This document shows positions 8,404 through 16,685 of a stretch of DNA of 64,000 nt, piece by piece (the first letter of the stretch is position 1; each line of letters begins with the position of its first letter). This stretch comes from Arthrobacter sp. MYb213 (GTDB lineage Bacteria > Actinomycetota > Actinomycetes > Actinomycetales > Micrococcaceae), in the NCBI RefSeq assembly GCF_002979915.1, contig NZ_PCQA01000001.1, positions 682,001-746,000 on the forward strand. Direction: 5' to 3'. A program made the position numbers and the translations under genes. The notes under the pieces were generated by a model. That model was not told the DNA's origin. It ran no database searches and saw only the letters and a program-made list of their open reading frames with translations.

Positions 8404-10002
8404 TTAAGAACGTTGGAGGAAATCACCGGAGGAAATATACCGGCCGGAATTCTTCACGACTTTCTCAGATTCGCTGGTGGTCTTATATGTCCACGACTCA
8501 GACCCATCAGTCATGCGGACTTTTTGCCTGGTGTACATAGGCTTACCGTTGTATTTCAACTGGCTTTCGTAGACATCAAGCTTTTGAAGCATGTTTGATC
8601 CACGAGTATCCGAATATTGGAACTGTTCGTTGACCACGGTTCCCCCACCGTTAGTGAGGAAAGTCCAGTTAGGATTCCACAACTGATACAAAGAGGAACT
8701 AGCAAAACGTTGATTCATAATCTTCTGCTGGAAACCTGCCATCAGGTTGTAGGCTGACTGTCCAGTGCGCAGGGTGCCGTATACGGCTACTGAATAGGGG
8801 CCATCACGGCGTAAATCGTAGGACTCATTGACGTAGCCGGTGTAATTGCCGTACTTAACTCGGACCCATCCACCATCAGCCTTACCGGTGATGGTGACCT
8901 TGTCTCCCTTTTTCAAGGTGACCAGAATACTGTCATATGGATCGCTGCGCGGGGTTTTACGTAAGGGAGCATTCTTTGCAGCAAAACGGCCATAAGGAGA
9001 TACCGAGATGGTCTCGGGAATCGTTCCAGCGGGCTTAGTACGGTCAGTAACACCGGTCCAAACCCAACGACCGTTTAGCAAAATCTCGTCACGGCGATTT
9101 GCCGAACTCCACGCACCCCAGCGCACCTTAGTACCACGGGTAATGGTGCCAACTTTAGTATCACTGGATTTGTCTGCACGGTTGTAGGTGCTACCGGTTT
9201 CTTGGGCATAACGGTATTCCCGGGCAACATATGGCTTTTGGGTTACGGGGCTCCACACCCACCGGCCGCCAACCAGAATCTCATCGCGTCGATTGGCCGA
9301 ATCCCAGCGCCGGTATTCATACTTTTCCGAGTGGTGGATGCGTCCAACAACTTTGGAATTGGACTTGTCCTGGTGGGAGTAGACTGAACTGCTCTTGGCC
9401 ACATAACGGTAAGCCTTAGCGGGGCGCGCCTTAGTGACCTTGGAGGAAGGCACCCAGCCGTAGTAATACGCGGTCTTGATCTGCGACCACGAGCCACTGA
9501 CATTGAGCAGGCTCACCTGGGTGCGGAAGTTCACGCCGCCCACCGCGCGATTAAAGTTGGGTTCGGCGAAGATCTGAGTAAAAGAGGTCATGTACCTGAC
9601 CGATAAGTCTTTGGTGTAAGTCCGCGTTTCCAGAAATTGACTCGCTGCCCATCCAGTTTTGGAACCCCAGGTGAGTTGGCTCCAACTGCCACTCTTCTTT
9701 CCAGTCAGCTTCACCACGGTTCCCTTGGTCATGACGCCATAGGATGTGGAACTGGTGGAAGCCTTAGCGCGAAGATTGAGATTTGCGGTGGTTCGCGTCT
9801 CGGTCACTTTGGTGATGTATTTGGATGGCGGTGCGTTCTCGTCGTCGTAGGTGCCGGTGGCGACCAGTAGGTTTTTGCCTTCCACTGCTGCGTGGGCCAG
9901 CGGCTGCGTGATGACCGGAGCGCTAAGGCCGAATGTCAGTAAAGCGCATAAGGTCACCCACGCGGTCACAGAATTGTAGGATTTTGGTTTTGAAGGTTCC
10001 AT
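8404..10002 (-). CDS. Secreted SH3-repeat protein with gamma-glutamylcyclotransferase-like C-terminal domain, copy 2
   Basis: 532 residues from ATG 10002, where AAAGGAA lies 8 bases upstream; the longer reading (10029) is less likely. Signal peptide residues 1-38 (LAHAA end). Order: SH3-like domain (about 65-130), a second diverged one, two 63-residue repeats with WDSANRRDEI and GGRWVW or NGRWVW (about 196-325), an SH3-like domain (about 335-395), then the GGCT/AIG2-like domain with YGTLRTG (408-414), NEQFQY and LDVYE. The domain and its putative catalytic Glu are intact. It has one repeat fewer than copy 1, which accounts for most of the length difference. Probable wall-bound extracellular enzyme, substrate unknown. 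Confidence 0.88.
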   Translation of the reverse strand: MEPSKPKSYNSVTAWVTLCALLTFGLSAPVITQPLAHAAVEGKNLLVATGTYDDENAPPSKYITKVTETRTTANLNLRAKASTSSTSYGVMTKGTVVKLTGKKSGSWSQLTWGSKTGWAASQFLETRTYTKDLSVRYMTSFTQIFAEPNFNRAVGGVNFRTQVSLLNVSGSWSQIKTAYYYGWVPSSKVTKARPAKAYRYVAKSSSVYSHQDKSNSKVVGRIHHSEKYEYRRWDSANRRDEILVGGRWVWSPVTQKPYVAREYRYAQETGSTYNRADKSSDTKVGTITRGTKVRWGAWSSANRRDEILLNGRWVWTGVTDRTKPAGTIPETISVSPYGRFAAKNAPLRKTPRSDPYDSILVTLKKGDKVTITGKADGGWVRVKYGNYTGYVNESYDLRRDGPYSVAVYGTLRTGQSAYNLMAGFQQKIMNQRFASSSLYQLWNPNWTFLTNGGGTVVNEQFQYSDTRGSNMLQKLDVYESQLKYNGKPMYTRQKVRMTDGSESWTYKTTSESEKVVKNSGRYISSGDFLQRS

Positions 10003-10091
10003 GGGATATTCCTTTGATCCCCGCGCCATTGCGGGAGCTCATTTTCTCCGGGCGTCAGCTGCCTGCAAAGTGACCCGGTGTGGAGCCTTTG

Positions 10092-10120
10092 ATCATAGGC
10101 TCATCTATCCATTAGTACAA
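10092..10120 (-). promoter_or_regulatory. Sigma-70-type promoter of the second SH3/GGCT cassette
   Basis: Minus strand -35 TTGTAC (10120-10115), 17-bp spacer, -10 TATGAT (10097-10092). The leader to the ATG at 10002 is about 83 bases. It lies directly downstream of the ftsY terminator, so the cassette should be transcribed independently. Confidence 0.6.
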
Positions 10121-10172
10121 CACTTATATGTTTAACTAGTTTATGGACAGGCTGGTTTCAGTTAAGCCAAAA

Positions 10173-10216
10173 GGCATCCGTGTCTGACGCCGGTTAAAGC
10201 GCCAGACACGGATGCC
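10173..10216 (-). terminator. Strong intrinsic terminator of ftsY
   Basis: GGCATCCGTGTCTG (10173-10186) pairs perfectly with CAGACACGGATGCC (10203-10216), a 14-bp stem. On the minus strand it is followed directly by TTTT. It lies 20 bases beyond the ftsY stop. Confidence 0.85.
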
Positions 10217-10235
10217 TAGTGAGAACCTCGAAGGA

Positions 10236-11426
10236 TTAGCCTTCGAGTAGTGCGTCTACGAATGCTTCAGGATCAAACGGTGCAAGATCATCTGGACCTT
10301 CGCCTAGACCAACAAGCTTCACCGGTACACCCAGCTGACGCTGGATGGCCACGACAATACCGCCCTTGGCGGTGCCATCTAGTTTGGTGAGCACGATGCC
10401 CGACACGTTGACTACCTCGGAGAACACCTTGGCCTGAGCCAAGCCGTTCTGGCCGGTAGTCGCGTCCAAGACCAACAGGACTTCATCAATGGCTGCCTTC
10501 TTCTCAACAACACGCTTGATCTTGCCCAGCTCATCCATCAGGCCGACCTTGTTCTGCAAACGTCCGGCGGTGTCGATCATGACAATGTCGACTTCCTGAT
10601 CAATACCAGCAGATACAGCTTCAAAAGCTACCGAGGCTGGGTCTGCGCCATCAATGTGAGAACGCACGGTTGGAACACCAACGCGGTCTCCCCAGGTTGC
10701 CAGCTGTTCAGCCGCTGCCGCGCGGAAGGTGTCAGCTGCACCGAGCAGCACGTCCTTGTCTTCAGCAACGAGCACACGGGCCAGTTTGCCGATGGTGGTC
10801 GTCTTACCGACACCATTAACACCAACCACCATGATGATGCTTGGACGGCCCGGGTGTGGTTCAGGCAGGTAGCTACGGTCCAGAGTTGGATCCACAAGCT
10901 TCAACAGCTCTTCGCGGAGCATTGCCTTCACCTTGAGCGGGTCCCGGCTACCTTCAATTTTCACGCGTTCACGCAGTGCGTCAACGAGTTCAAGGGCAGG
11001 CTCGGTACCGAGATCCGCCAACAGCAGCGTCTCTTCGATTTCTTCCCAGACATCCTCATCAATTGAGTCTTGGCTGAGCAGGGCCAGTAGGCCCTTGGAG
11101 AACATGTTGTTCGACTTGGTCAGGCGAGCGCGCAGACGGGCAAGGCGACCCTGGACTGGCTCTGGAACATCCAGTGCCGGTGCGGCGGGGGCCGCTGGCT
11201 CTACCGGAGGTTCTTCGGTCAGTACCGTGCCGTCTGGGGACTGCCCAGCAGCTGGGGTCTCACTCGTTTCGGTACCTGCGGCGCTAGATGGCGAATCATC
11301 TGCGTCGCGCTCGGAGGTGTACGGAGTCTTGGGCTTACGCCCCTTGGCCACAAACGCGATGACAGCAATGGCCACCACGGCAATGACCGCGACAATGATA
11401 ATGGTAAGTAATAGCGATTCGGTCAC
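10236..11426 (-). CDS. ftsY: Signal recognition particle receptor FtsY
   Basis: 396 residues from GTG 11426; GAGAG lies upstream, and this start gives the short N-terminal membrane helix (LLLTIIIVAVIAVVAIAVIAFV) typical of actinobacterial FtsY. Then come an acidic/Pro-rich linker (about 30-95), the N domain (RLARLRARLTKSNNMFSKG onward) and the SRP GTPase G domain: GVNGVGKTTTIGKLA (G1), DTFRAAAAEQL, DTAGR (G3), TKLDGTAKGG (G4), GLGEGPDDL. It is the membrane receptor that docks SRP-ribosome complexes at SecYEG. It is usually adjacent to smc in Actinobacteria; here the MFS, lysozyme and GT2 genes intervene. Confidence 0.97.
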   Translation of the reverse strand: MTESLLLTIIIVAVIAVVAIAVIAFVAKGRKPKTPYTSERDADDSPSSAAGTETSETPAAGQSPDGTVLTEEPPVEPAAPAAPALDVPEPVQGRLARLRARLTKSNNMFSKGLLALLSQDSIDEDVWEEIEETLLLADLGTEPALELVDALRERVKIEGSRDPLKVKAMLREELLKLVDPTLDRSYLPEPHPGRPSIIMVVGVNGVGKTTTIGKLARVLVAEDKDVLLGAADTFRAAAAEQLATWGDRVGVPTVRSHIDGADPASVAFEAVSAGIDQEVDIVMIDTAGRLQNKVGLMDELGKIKRVVEKKAAIDEVLLVLDATTGQNGLAQAKVFSEVVNVSGIVLTKLDGTAKGGIVVAIQRQLGVPVKLVGLGEGPDDLAPFDPEAFVDALLEG

Positions 11427-11516
11427 GAGTGAAATTCTCTCATAGTCTGCTCTGGCCAATACTGTGAGGCACCCTTCGAGTCCTCGGTCACCTGTTAAAG
11501 ACGAGTACGCCTAGAG

Positions 11517-11546
11517 AGCATAGACTTGCGTTGGCGTTCATGCCAG
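11517..11546 (-). promoter_or_regulatory. Possible ftsY promoter
   Basis: Minus strand CTGGCA (11546-11541), 18-bp spacer, TATGCT (11522-11517). It lies about 90 bases before the GTG start. The -35 is imperfect. Confidence 0.35.
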
Positions 11547-11610
11547 TAGATTTGCAGTTCTAGAGAAAGGTCCTTCCTTACCGTAATTCAGGGGTAGGGA
11601 AACGGTCATC

Positions 11611-12864
11611 ATGCAGCGTCAACGTTCGTCTAAGTCACGCCCTCCTATCCCACGCGAAATAGCAATTCTTTTGGTTGCAGCTTTCATCATTGCTCTCGGT
11701 TTTGGGCTGATTGCACCGATCCTTCCGCAATATGCAGTGAGTTTTGATGTTGGTGCCGCGGCGGCCAGCGTGATTGTCTCTATCTTTGCCTTTACTCGGC
11801 TCATCTTTGCCCCGGTGGCAGGAATCCTGGTGGGGAAACTAGGCGAACCGCGCATCTACGTCACCGGAGTACTGCTGGTGGCGGTCTCCACACTGTTATG
11901 TGCCGTGGTTCAGGACTACACACAGCTGCTCATTGCCCGTGGACTGGGTGGCTTTGGTTCCACCATGTTTACAATCTCTGCGATGGCGCTCATTGCCCGG
12001 CTGGCACCTAATGAATCACGCGGCCGCATCTCTGGCATGTATGCCGGCTCTTTCCTTTTGGGCAACGTCATTGGCCCGGTGCTTGGCAGCCTGCTGGCTC
12101 CCTTTGGCATGCGCATCCCATTCGTCATTTACGGTACCGCGTTAGTCATCGCGGCCGCGGTGGTCTATTTTGCTTTGGGACGACGGCGCGACTTGGATAA
12201 GGATCCAACGAAGTCCGGTGCAATGTCAGCGGTAGAAGTAGTGACCACTCGTGAGGCACTGAGCTCGCCGGCTTACCGTGCGGCGTTGGCCTCCGGTTTC
12301 AGCTACGGCTGGTTGGCCTTTGGTATCCGCACCAGCATGATCCCACTGTTTGCTCTTGCGGTCTTCGGTGAAGACCTCGGCCCGAAAGTCGCCGGCATCT
12401 CGTTGGCAATCTTCGCCGTGGGCAATGGCATCGCGCTGACATTCTCTGGAAAACTCACCGATTCGATTGGGCGCAAGATCCCTATCTTGGTGGGCATGGT
12501 GGTCCTTCTGGGTTCCATTGTGGCCATGGGTTACTTCACTTCGTTGACCGGGTTTATCTTCTTCTCAATTCTGGCTGGTTTTGGTGGCGGCATCTTGGGC
12601 CCTGCACAGCAGGCTGCGGTGGCAGACGTCATTGGTTCAGGACGTAATGGTGGCAAGGCATTGGCCGGCTTCCAGATGTTTACAGATCTTGGAGCAATTA
12701 TCGGCCCACTAATAGCCGGAGTGATGGCAGATGCCATCAGCTACCAGGTGGCGTTGAGTGCTTCGGGTGCGGTCTGTTTGATTGGTGTGGTCGCTTGGCT
12801 CCTGGTACCAAAAACGATTCGTCCCGTCGCAGTAGAGCCTGAGCCGACGGTCCAAGGCAAATAA
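11611..12864 (+). CDS. MFS transporter, multidrug-efflux type
   Basis: 417 residues with about 12 hydrophobic segments. The N-terminal helix carries the drug-efflux type start (LGFGLIAPILPQYA), and loop 2-3 carries the MFS motif in the form GKLGEPRIYVTG. A further conserved loop between helices 8 and 9 reads GKLTDSIGRK, and a long cytoplasmic loop (about 190-220) separates the halves. It is likely a proton-driven exporter of drugs or sugars; the substrate cannot be inferred. ATG 11611 is preceded by GTAGGGAAAC. It is divergent from ftsY and followed, with 106 bp between, by the lysozyme gene on the same strand. Confidence 0.9.
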   Translation: MQRQRSSKSRPPIPREIAILLVAAFIIALGFGLIAPILPQYAVSFDVGAAAASVIVSIFAFTRLIFAPVAGILVGKLGEPRIYVTGVLLVAVSTLLCAVVQDYTQLLIARGLGGFGSTMFTISAMALIARLAPNESRGRISGMYAGSFLLGNVIGPVLGSLLAPFGMRIPFVIYGTALVIAAAVVYFALGRRRDLDKDPTKSGAMSAVEVVTTREALSSPAYRAALASGFSYGWLAFGIRTSMIPLFALAVFGEDLGPKVAGISLAIFAVGNGIALTFSGKLTDSIGRKIPILVGMVVLLGSIVAMGYFTSLTGFIFFSILAGFGGGILGPAQQAAVADVIGSGRNGGKALAGFQMFTDLGAIIGPLIAGVMADAISYQVALSASGAVCLIGVVAWLLVPKTIRPVAVEPEPTVQGK

Positions 12865-12970
12865 CCGTTGGATCTCGTCTCCTTTCGACCACCAACGAGA
12901 CTTTCCTGACTGGCCTTTATATACTGTGAGGAATCACCGATCACACTCGCAATTCTTCACAGGAGATTTT

Positions 12971-15136
12971 ATGCCTGAAAACCGCTTTGCAGGCAGACGC
13001 CTGCTCGCGTTATCGCTCGGGGCCGCGCTGGTCCTGCCGCTGGCTGCAACCGCTCCAGCAGTAGCATCACCCACCAAGGAAACAGCTCCTAGCGTTTCAA
13101 GCTCCGCTACAGCGAGTCCGTCTCCAGCTGAGTCCAGCAAACCGGAAGCACCGCAGACTCCTGAACCAGCGAGCACGCCAAGTGTTGCCAGTTCAGCAGC
13201 AAAGGCTATTGAACAAGGACTAACTCAAAAGACGGATCTCTCGGCCAAGGAAAGAATTTCCTTGGCCGCTTTGGCGCTAGATGCTTTAGACAAAGATTTC
13301 ATTGACGCCACCATGGGCCAAGGCCAAAAGCGCATCGATGAGTCTGGAGATCCAGCTGCTCCGACACTTGCCGAACTTGCTACTCTCGCACAAGAAGTAG
13401 CCACTGACACAGAGCAGAATCTGGATCTTGCAGTACCAGGCTCACTTGAAGATCTCCGCACCTGGCGTCCACCGGGAACTTTGGGCATCGACGTTTCCCA
13501 CCATCAAGGGACCATCGATTGGAAACAGGCTTATAACAACGGTGCACGTTTTGGCTACATCAAGGCCACGCAGTCGTGGCCTACGTCCTTGTTCAAAGAT
13601 TCACAGTTCAACACAAACTACGCCGCTTCGGGTTCTGCGGGCGTAATTCGCGGTGCCTACCACTTTGCAATGCCCGCGCACTCCAGTGGAGCTACCCAAG
13701 CTAAGGAATTCCTCGCTAATGGTGGCGGGTGGACCGCGGATGGCAAGACCATGCCACCACTGCTAGATATCGAGTGGAATCCATATAAAGCGAAAGATTA
13801 CCCTCAGGGTAAAGGCGATATCTGCTACGGTCTGAGCCCGGCACAGATGGTGACCTGGATCAAGAGCTTCGGCAATACCATCAAGGCCAGCACCGGCCGC
13901 TTGCCAATGATCTATACCGCTCAGTCATGGTGGGATCAGTGCACCGGTGATTCCGAGGCCTTCAAGTACTGGCCGCTGCATGTTTCGGTCTTCCCTACTT
14001 CGGATACCTCGACCAAGAATCCGCGCGAGCTTCCCGAAGGCTGGAAGACCTTTAACGTCTGGCAGTACGCGTCAAACTCAAACCTTATTGGTAATGCAAA
14101 GAATGTCGATGCCAATGTTTGGAACGGCAATCTGACGTCGCTGAAGGATTTCGCCAAGAATACCCGCAGCACCCCATACAAGATGGTGACCTCTTATTTG
14201 GGCGACATGGACGTCTGGCCAACCCGGTTAGATCCCGTACGCCTATATGGAAACCGCTGGTTTGATACTCCTGTAGCAATTTCCAAGCGCACATTTCCTT
14301 CCACTGCTTCCACCGTGGTGATCACCTCGGGTGAACGCTTCCCCGACGCTCTGGCAGGTTCCCCTCTCGCGGCTTTGAAGAACGCACCGCTGTTACTGAC
14401 GCAGAAGAACGAACTACCTGCTTCGGTGGCAACAGAACTCAAACGCCTCAAACCCAAGAACATCATTATTCTCGGTGGCCCCATTGCCATCAGTGAATCC
14501 ACCGTCAAGACGATTAAAACCTACGGCCCGGTGACCAGGGTATGGGGTAATGATCTCTACGACACCAGCGCATTGATTTCTAAGAAATGGCAAACCTCTA
14601 ATCAGGTATTTTTGGCGACCGGTGAACGTTTTGAAGACGCGATGTCTTTGGCAGCAGTGGCTTCCGGGCGTGAAGCTCCGATGTTGCTGACTAAAAAGGC
14701 CTCCGTGCCAGCAGCAACTATTCGTGAGTTGAAGCGTTTGAAGCCAACGCGGGTTTATATGGCCGGTGGCCCACTGACTATCTCAGCTAATACTGAACGC
14801 CAGGTACGTGCCGCCGTTCCCAATGCAAAGATCATCCGCTTTGAAGGTGCTACTCGTTACGACACCAGCGCCCTGATTGCAAAGACTTTCTGGACCAAGG
14901 GTTCGCAACGTCAGTTCGTTGCTACCGCAGATGATTTCCGTGATGGTCTGACCGGCGCTGTAATCGCTTCTTACAACGATGCACCATTGTTGCTGACGAA
15001 GAAGGATTGCATGCCTTCCTCCGTGGCCGGTGCCATGCGTTCCATGAAGGGCTGGACCAATATCCTGCTCGGTGGACCGAAGGTCTTGGATGAGACCGTG
15101 GCCTATAAAACGAATGGCCAGCAGAATATCTGCTGA
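12971..15136 (+). CDS. Secreted GH25 lysozyme with three cell-wall-binding repeats
   Basis: 721 residues from ATG 12971, chosen because CAGGAG lies 7 bases upstream and a clean signal peptide follows (residues 1-34, AVA end). A Ser/Pro/Thr-rich segment (36-78) and a helical linker lead to the GH25 domain (about 169-395). It begins GIDVSHHQGTIDW and has the catalytic acidic pair LLDIEWN (D266, E268) and WQYAS. Three CW_binding_2 repeats (PF04122) follow at about 423-512, 518-608 and 617-710, each with the DxxxGERFPDAL..A / PLLLT / ILGGP pattern. It should hydrolyse the glycan strand (N-acetylmuramidase) while tethered to the wall, acting as an autolysin or an enzyme against competitors. Same repeat family as in the 1-958 gene. 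Confidence 0.95.
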   Translation: MPENRFAGRRLLALSLGAALVLPLAATAPAVASPTKETAPSVSSSATASPSPAESSKPEAPQTPEPASTPSVASSAAKAIEQGLTQKTDLSAKERISLAALALDALDKDFIDATMGQGQKRIDESGDPAAPTLAELATLAQEVATDTEQNLDLAVPGSLEDLRTWRPPGTLGIDVSHHQGTIDWKQAYNNGARFGYIKATQSWPTSLFKDSQFNTNYAASGSAGVIRGAYHFAMPAHSSGATQAKEFLANGGGWTADGKTMPPLLDIEWNPYKAKDYPQGKGDICYGLSPAQMVTWIKSFGNTIKASTGRLPMIYTAQSWWDQCTGDSEAFKYWPLHVSVFPTSDTSTKNPRELPEGWKTFNVWQYASNSNLIGNAKNVDANVWNGNLTSLKDFAKNTRSTPYKMVTSYLGDMDVWPTRLDPVRLYGNRWFDTPVAISKRTFPSTASTVVITSGERFPDALAGSPLAALKNAPLLLTQKNELPASVATELKRLKPKNIIILGGPIAISESTVKTIKTYGPVTRVWGNDLYDTSALISKKWQTSNQVFLATGERFEDAMSLAAVASGREAPMLLTKKASVPAATIRELKRLKPTRVYMAGGPLTISANTERQVRAAVPNAKIIRFEGATRYDTSALIAKTFWTKGSQRQFVATADDFRDGLTGAVIASYNDAPLLLTKKDCMPSSVAGAMRSMKGWTNILLGGPKVLDETVAYKTNGQQNIC

Positions 15137-15163
15137 CCATGCTTAGCTAAGTACTTTTGGAAG

Positions 15164-15192
15164 GCTCGGAGGGTTAGTCTCTCCGAGCTTTT
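15164..15192 (+). terminator. Terminator of the lysozyme gene
   Basis: GCTCGGAG (15164-15171), 9-base loop, CTCCGAGC (15181-15188), then TTTT (15189-15192). The stem overlaps the 3' end of the convergent glycosyltransferase gene (stop at 15174). Confidence 0.75.
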
Positions 15193-16607
15193 CGCGTATC
15201 TACACTCAGATATCCATAGGCGGTGCGGTAAGCACGCACTCCCCCGTGTACAACTTCAGCCGTATGCTCTGAGACTCCAATTCTGCGCAGATCCTTCACG
15301 GAGTAGCGCACGCGTGCATTACCCAGACGCGCAATCTTATCAATCAAGTCTGACAAAGCGAACGTCGCCACATAGGTATGTGGATCGTTACCGGCGACAA
15401 GCTCGGCCTCGACGAATTCGGCCGATTTCCGATCTTCAAAATATAAGACGCTCGGCACCACAGCGCCTGCTGGTGAGGCGATAACCAGCTCCAGCGTGGA
15501 ATTTGTGGCGGAAATACTCTGGACCACGGGATTCGCAGCAGCTTCTATTTCCGCACTTGCCAGACGTTCTAAGCCCGCCACGTCCCCATTGATGATCAGC
15601 TCCACTTTTATGAGCCGAGTTGGGTTGAAGACGCTTTGGGGTTCGGTACCGATGAACTCGTTGAGGAACTCACCGTGGTGCTCTACCCATGCCTGGCGGG
15701 CCTCCGGCTCGTAACGCATGAACCGGCGACCTTCATAGAAGGACAAAGCTTTCCGGGAAAAGAGTCCAGCTAGGAGACGGCGGGTGTATTCGGCGTCTTT
15801 GCCGGTATGAGCGCTGACTGTTTGGGCGATATGCCGCAGCGAGCCGACATAGCCAGCCGGGTCGATTAGTCCCACACTAATATTTTGTCCGTCAGAGCGC
15901 AGACGGATTTCGTAGTAATCGTAATCGGCAAGAATACTGATGCGTTCTGCAGCCACATAAGCCTGAACCATGGCCATGCCATCTTCGAGACGCACTTTAT
16001 CTTCGCGGAATCTGATGTTGTGCTTTTCCATGAGTTCACGGCGAATCATCTTCTGCGGAGAAAGTGATTCCAGCGCTAATTCCAACGAGATTTCCGGACG
16101 AGTTTTGGAGAAAAATCCGGCCTGTACCCGACGTCCGCCAATTCCCACCATACGTGGAATAAGGATATCCAGATCGTGTTTAGCTGCGTAGGACGTCATG
16201 CGCCTCAGGGCTTCGGTTCCCAACCGATCATCGGCATCACAGAAGAAGACGTATTTACCCCGAGCAGCATCCATGCCCACGTTGCGAGGTTTACCGGGCC
16301 ATCCGCTGTTCGCCTGATGAATGATGGTGAAGTTTGAATTGCGTTTGGCATACGTATCAAGAATCTCGTTGCCGTAGTCGGTGGAGCCGTCATTGACTGC
16401 AATGACTTCAAATCTATCGGCTGCCAGATCCTGAGTTTCCAACGAGTTCAGCAACTCGGTGAGGTAAGGCATGGAGTTATATACGGGGATAATCACGCTG
16501 ACCAAAGGGGCCAAGTCGCCTTTCGAGTCCGCGACCGCCGATTGCAGTTTCTCGGGGACTGGCGAAACAACATTTTTGTCCCGCTTAAGATTCTTAAAAA
16601 ACGCCAT
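15174..16607 (-). CDS. Family 2 glycosyltransferase
   Basis: 477 residues from ATG 16607; GTG 16625 and ATG 16619 are in-frame alternatives and none has a strong ribosome site. The GT-A domain occupies about residues 35-260: SVIIPVYNSMPYL, NDGSTDYGNEIL, GKYVFFCDADDRL (the DxD-type metal site) and VRLEDGMAMV. The C-terminal 200 residues form a less conserved, partly beta domain. TagE/GtfA-like enzymes of this shape add sugars to teichoic acids or other wall polymers. It lies alone between the lysozyme gene and smc, on the smc strand. An 8-bp inverted repeat ACTTGTCA/TGACAAGT (16624-16631, 16654-16661) sits just upstream and might be an operator. Confidence 0.85.
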   Translation of the reverse strand: MAFFKNLKRDKNVVSPVPEKLQSAVADSKGDLAPLVSVIIPVYNSMPYLTELLNSLETQDLAADRFEVIAVNDGSTDYGNEILDTYAKRNSNFTIIHQANSGWPGKPRNVGMDAARGKYVFFCDADDRLGTEALRRMTSYAAKHDLDILIPRMVGIGGRRVQAGFFSKTRPEISLELALESLSPQKMIRRELMEKHNIRFREDKVRLEDGMAMVQAYVAAERISILADYDYYEIRLRSDGQNISVGLIDPAGYVGSLRHIAQTVSAHTGKDAEYTRRLLAGLFSRKALSFYEGRRFMRYEPEARQAWVEHHGEFLNEFIGTEPQSVFNPTRLIKVELIINGDVAGLERLASAEIEAAANPVVQSISATNSTLELVIASPAGAVVPSVLYFEDRKSAEFVEAELVAGNDPHTYVATFALSDLIDKIARLGNARVRYSVKDLRRIGVSEHTAEVVHGGVRAYRTAYGYLSVDTRKARRD

Positions 16608-16685
16608 ATTAACCCGCATTATCACTTGTCACGAAGCTGAACTTGATAGTCCATGACAAGTATATCCAGAGCCTACGAGTAGTTG

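Noticed and set aside
10656-11445. Plus-strand ORFs opposite ftsY
   Set aside because: They are antisense to a clear ftsY, with low-complexity Ser/Arg composition and no ribosome site.
16624-16661. ACTTGTCA/TGACAAGT inverted repeat as the GT2 upstream terminator
   Set aside because: No T-run on either strand and a 22-base loop; at most a possible operator.
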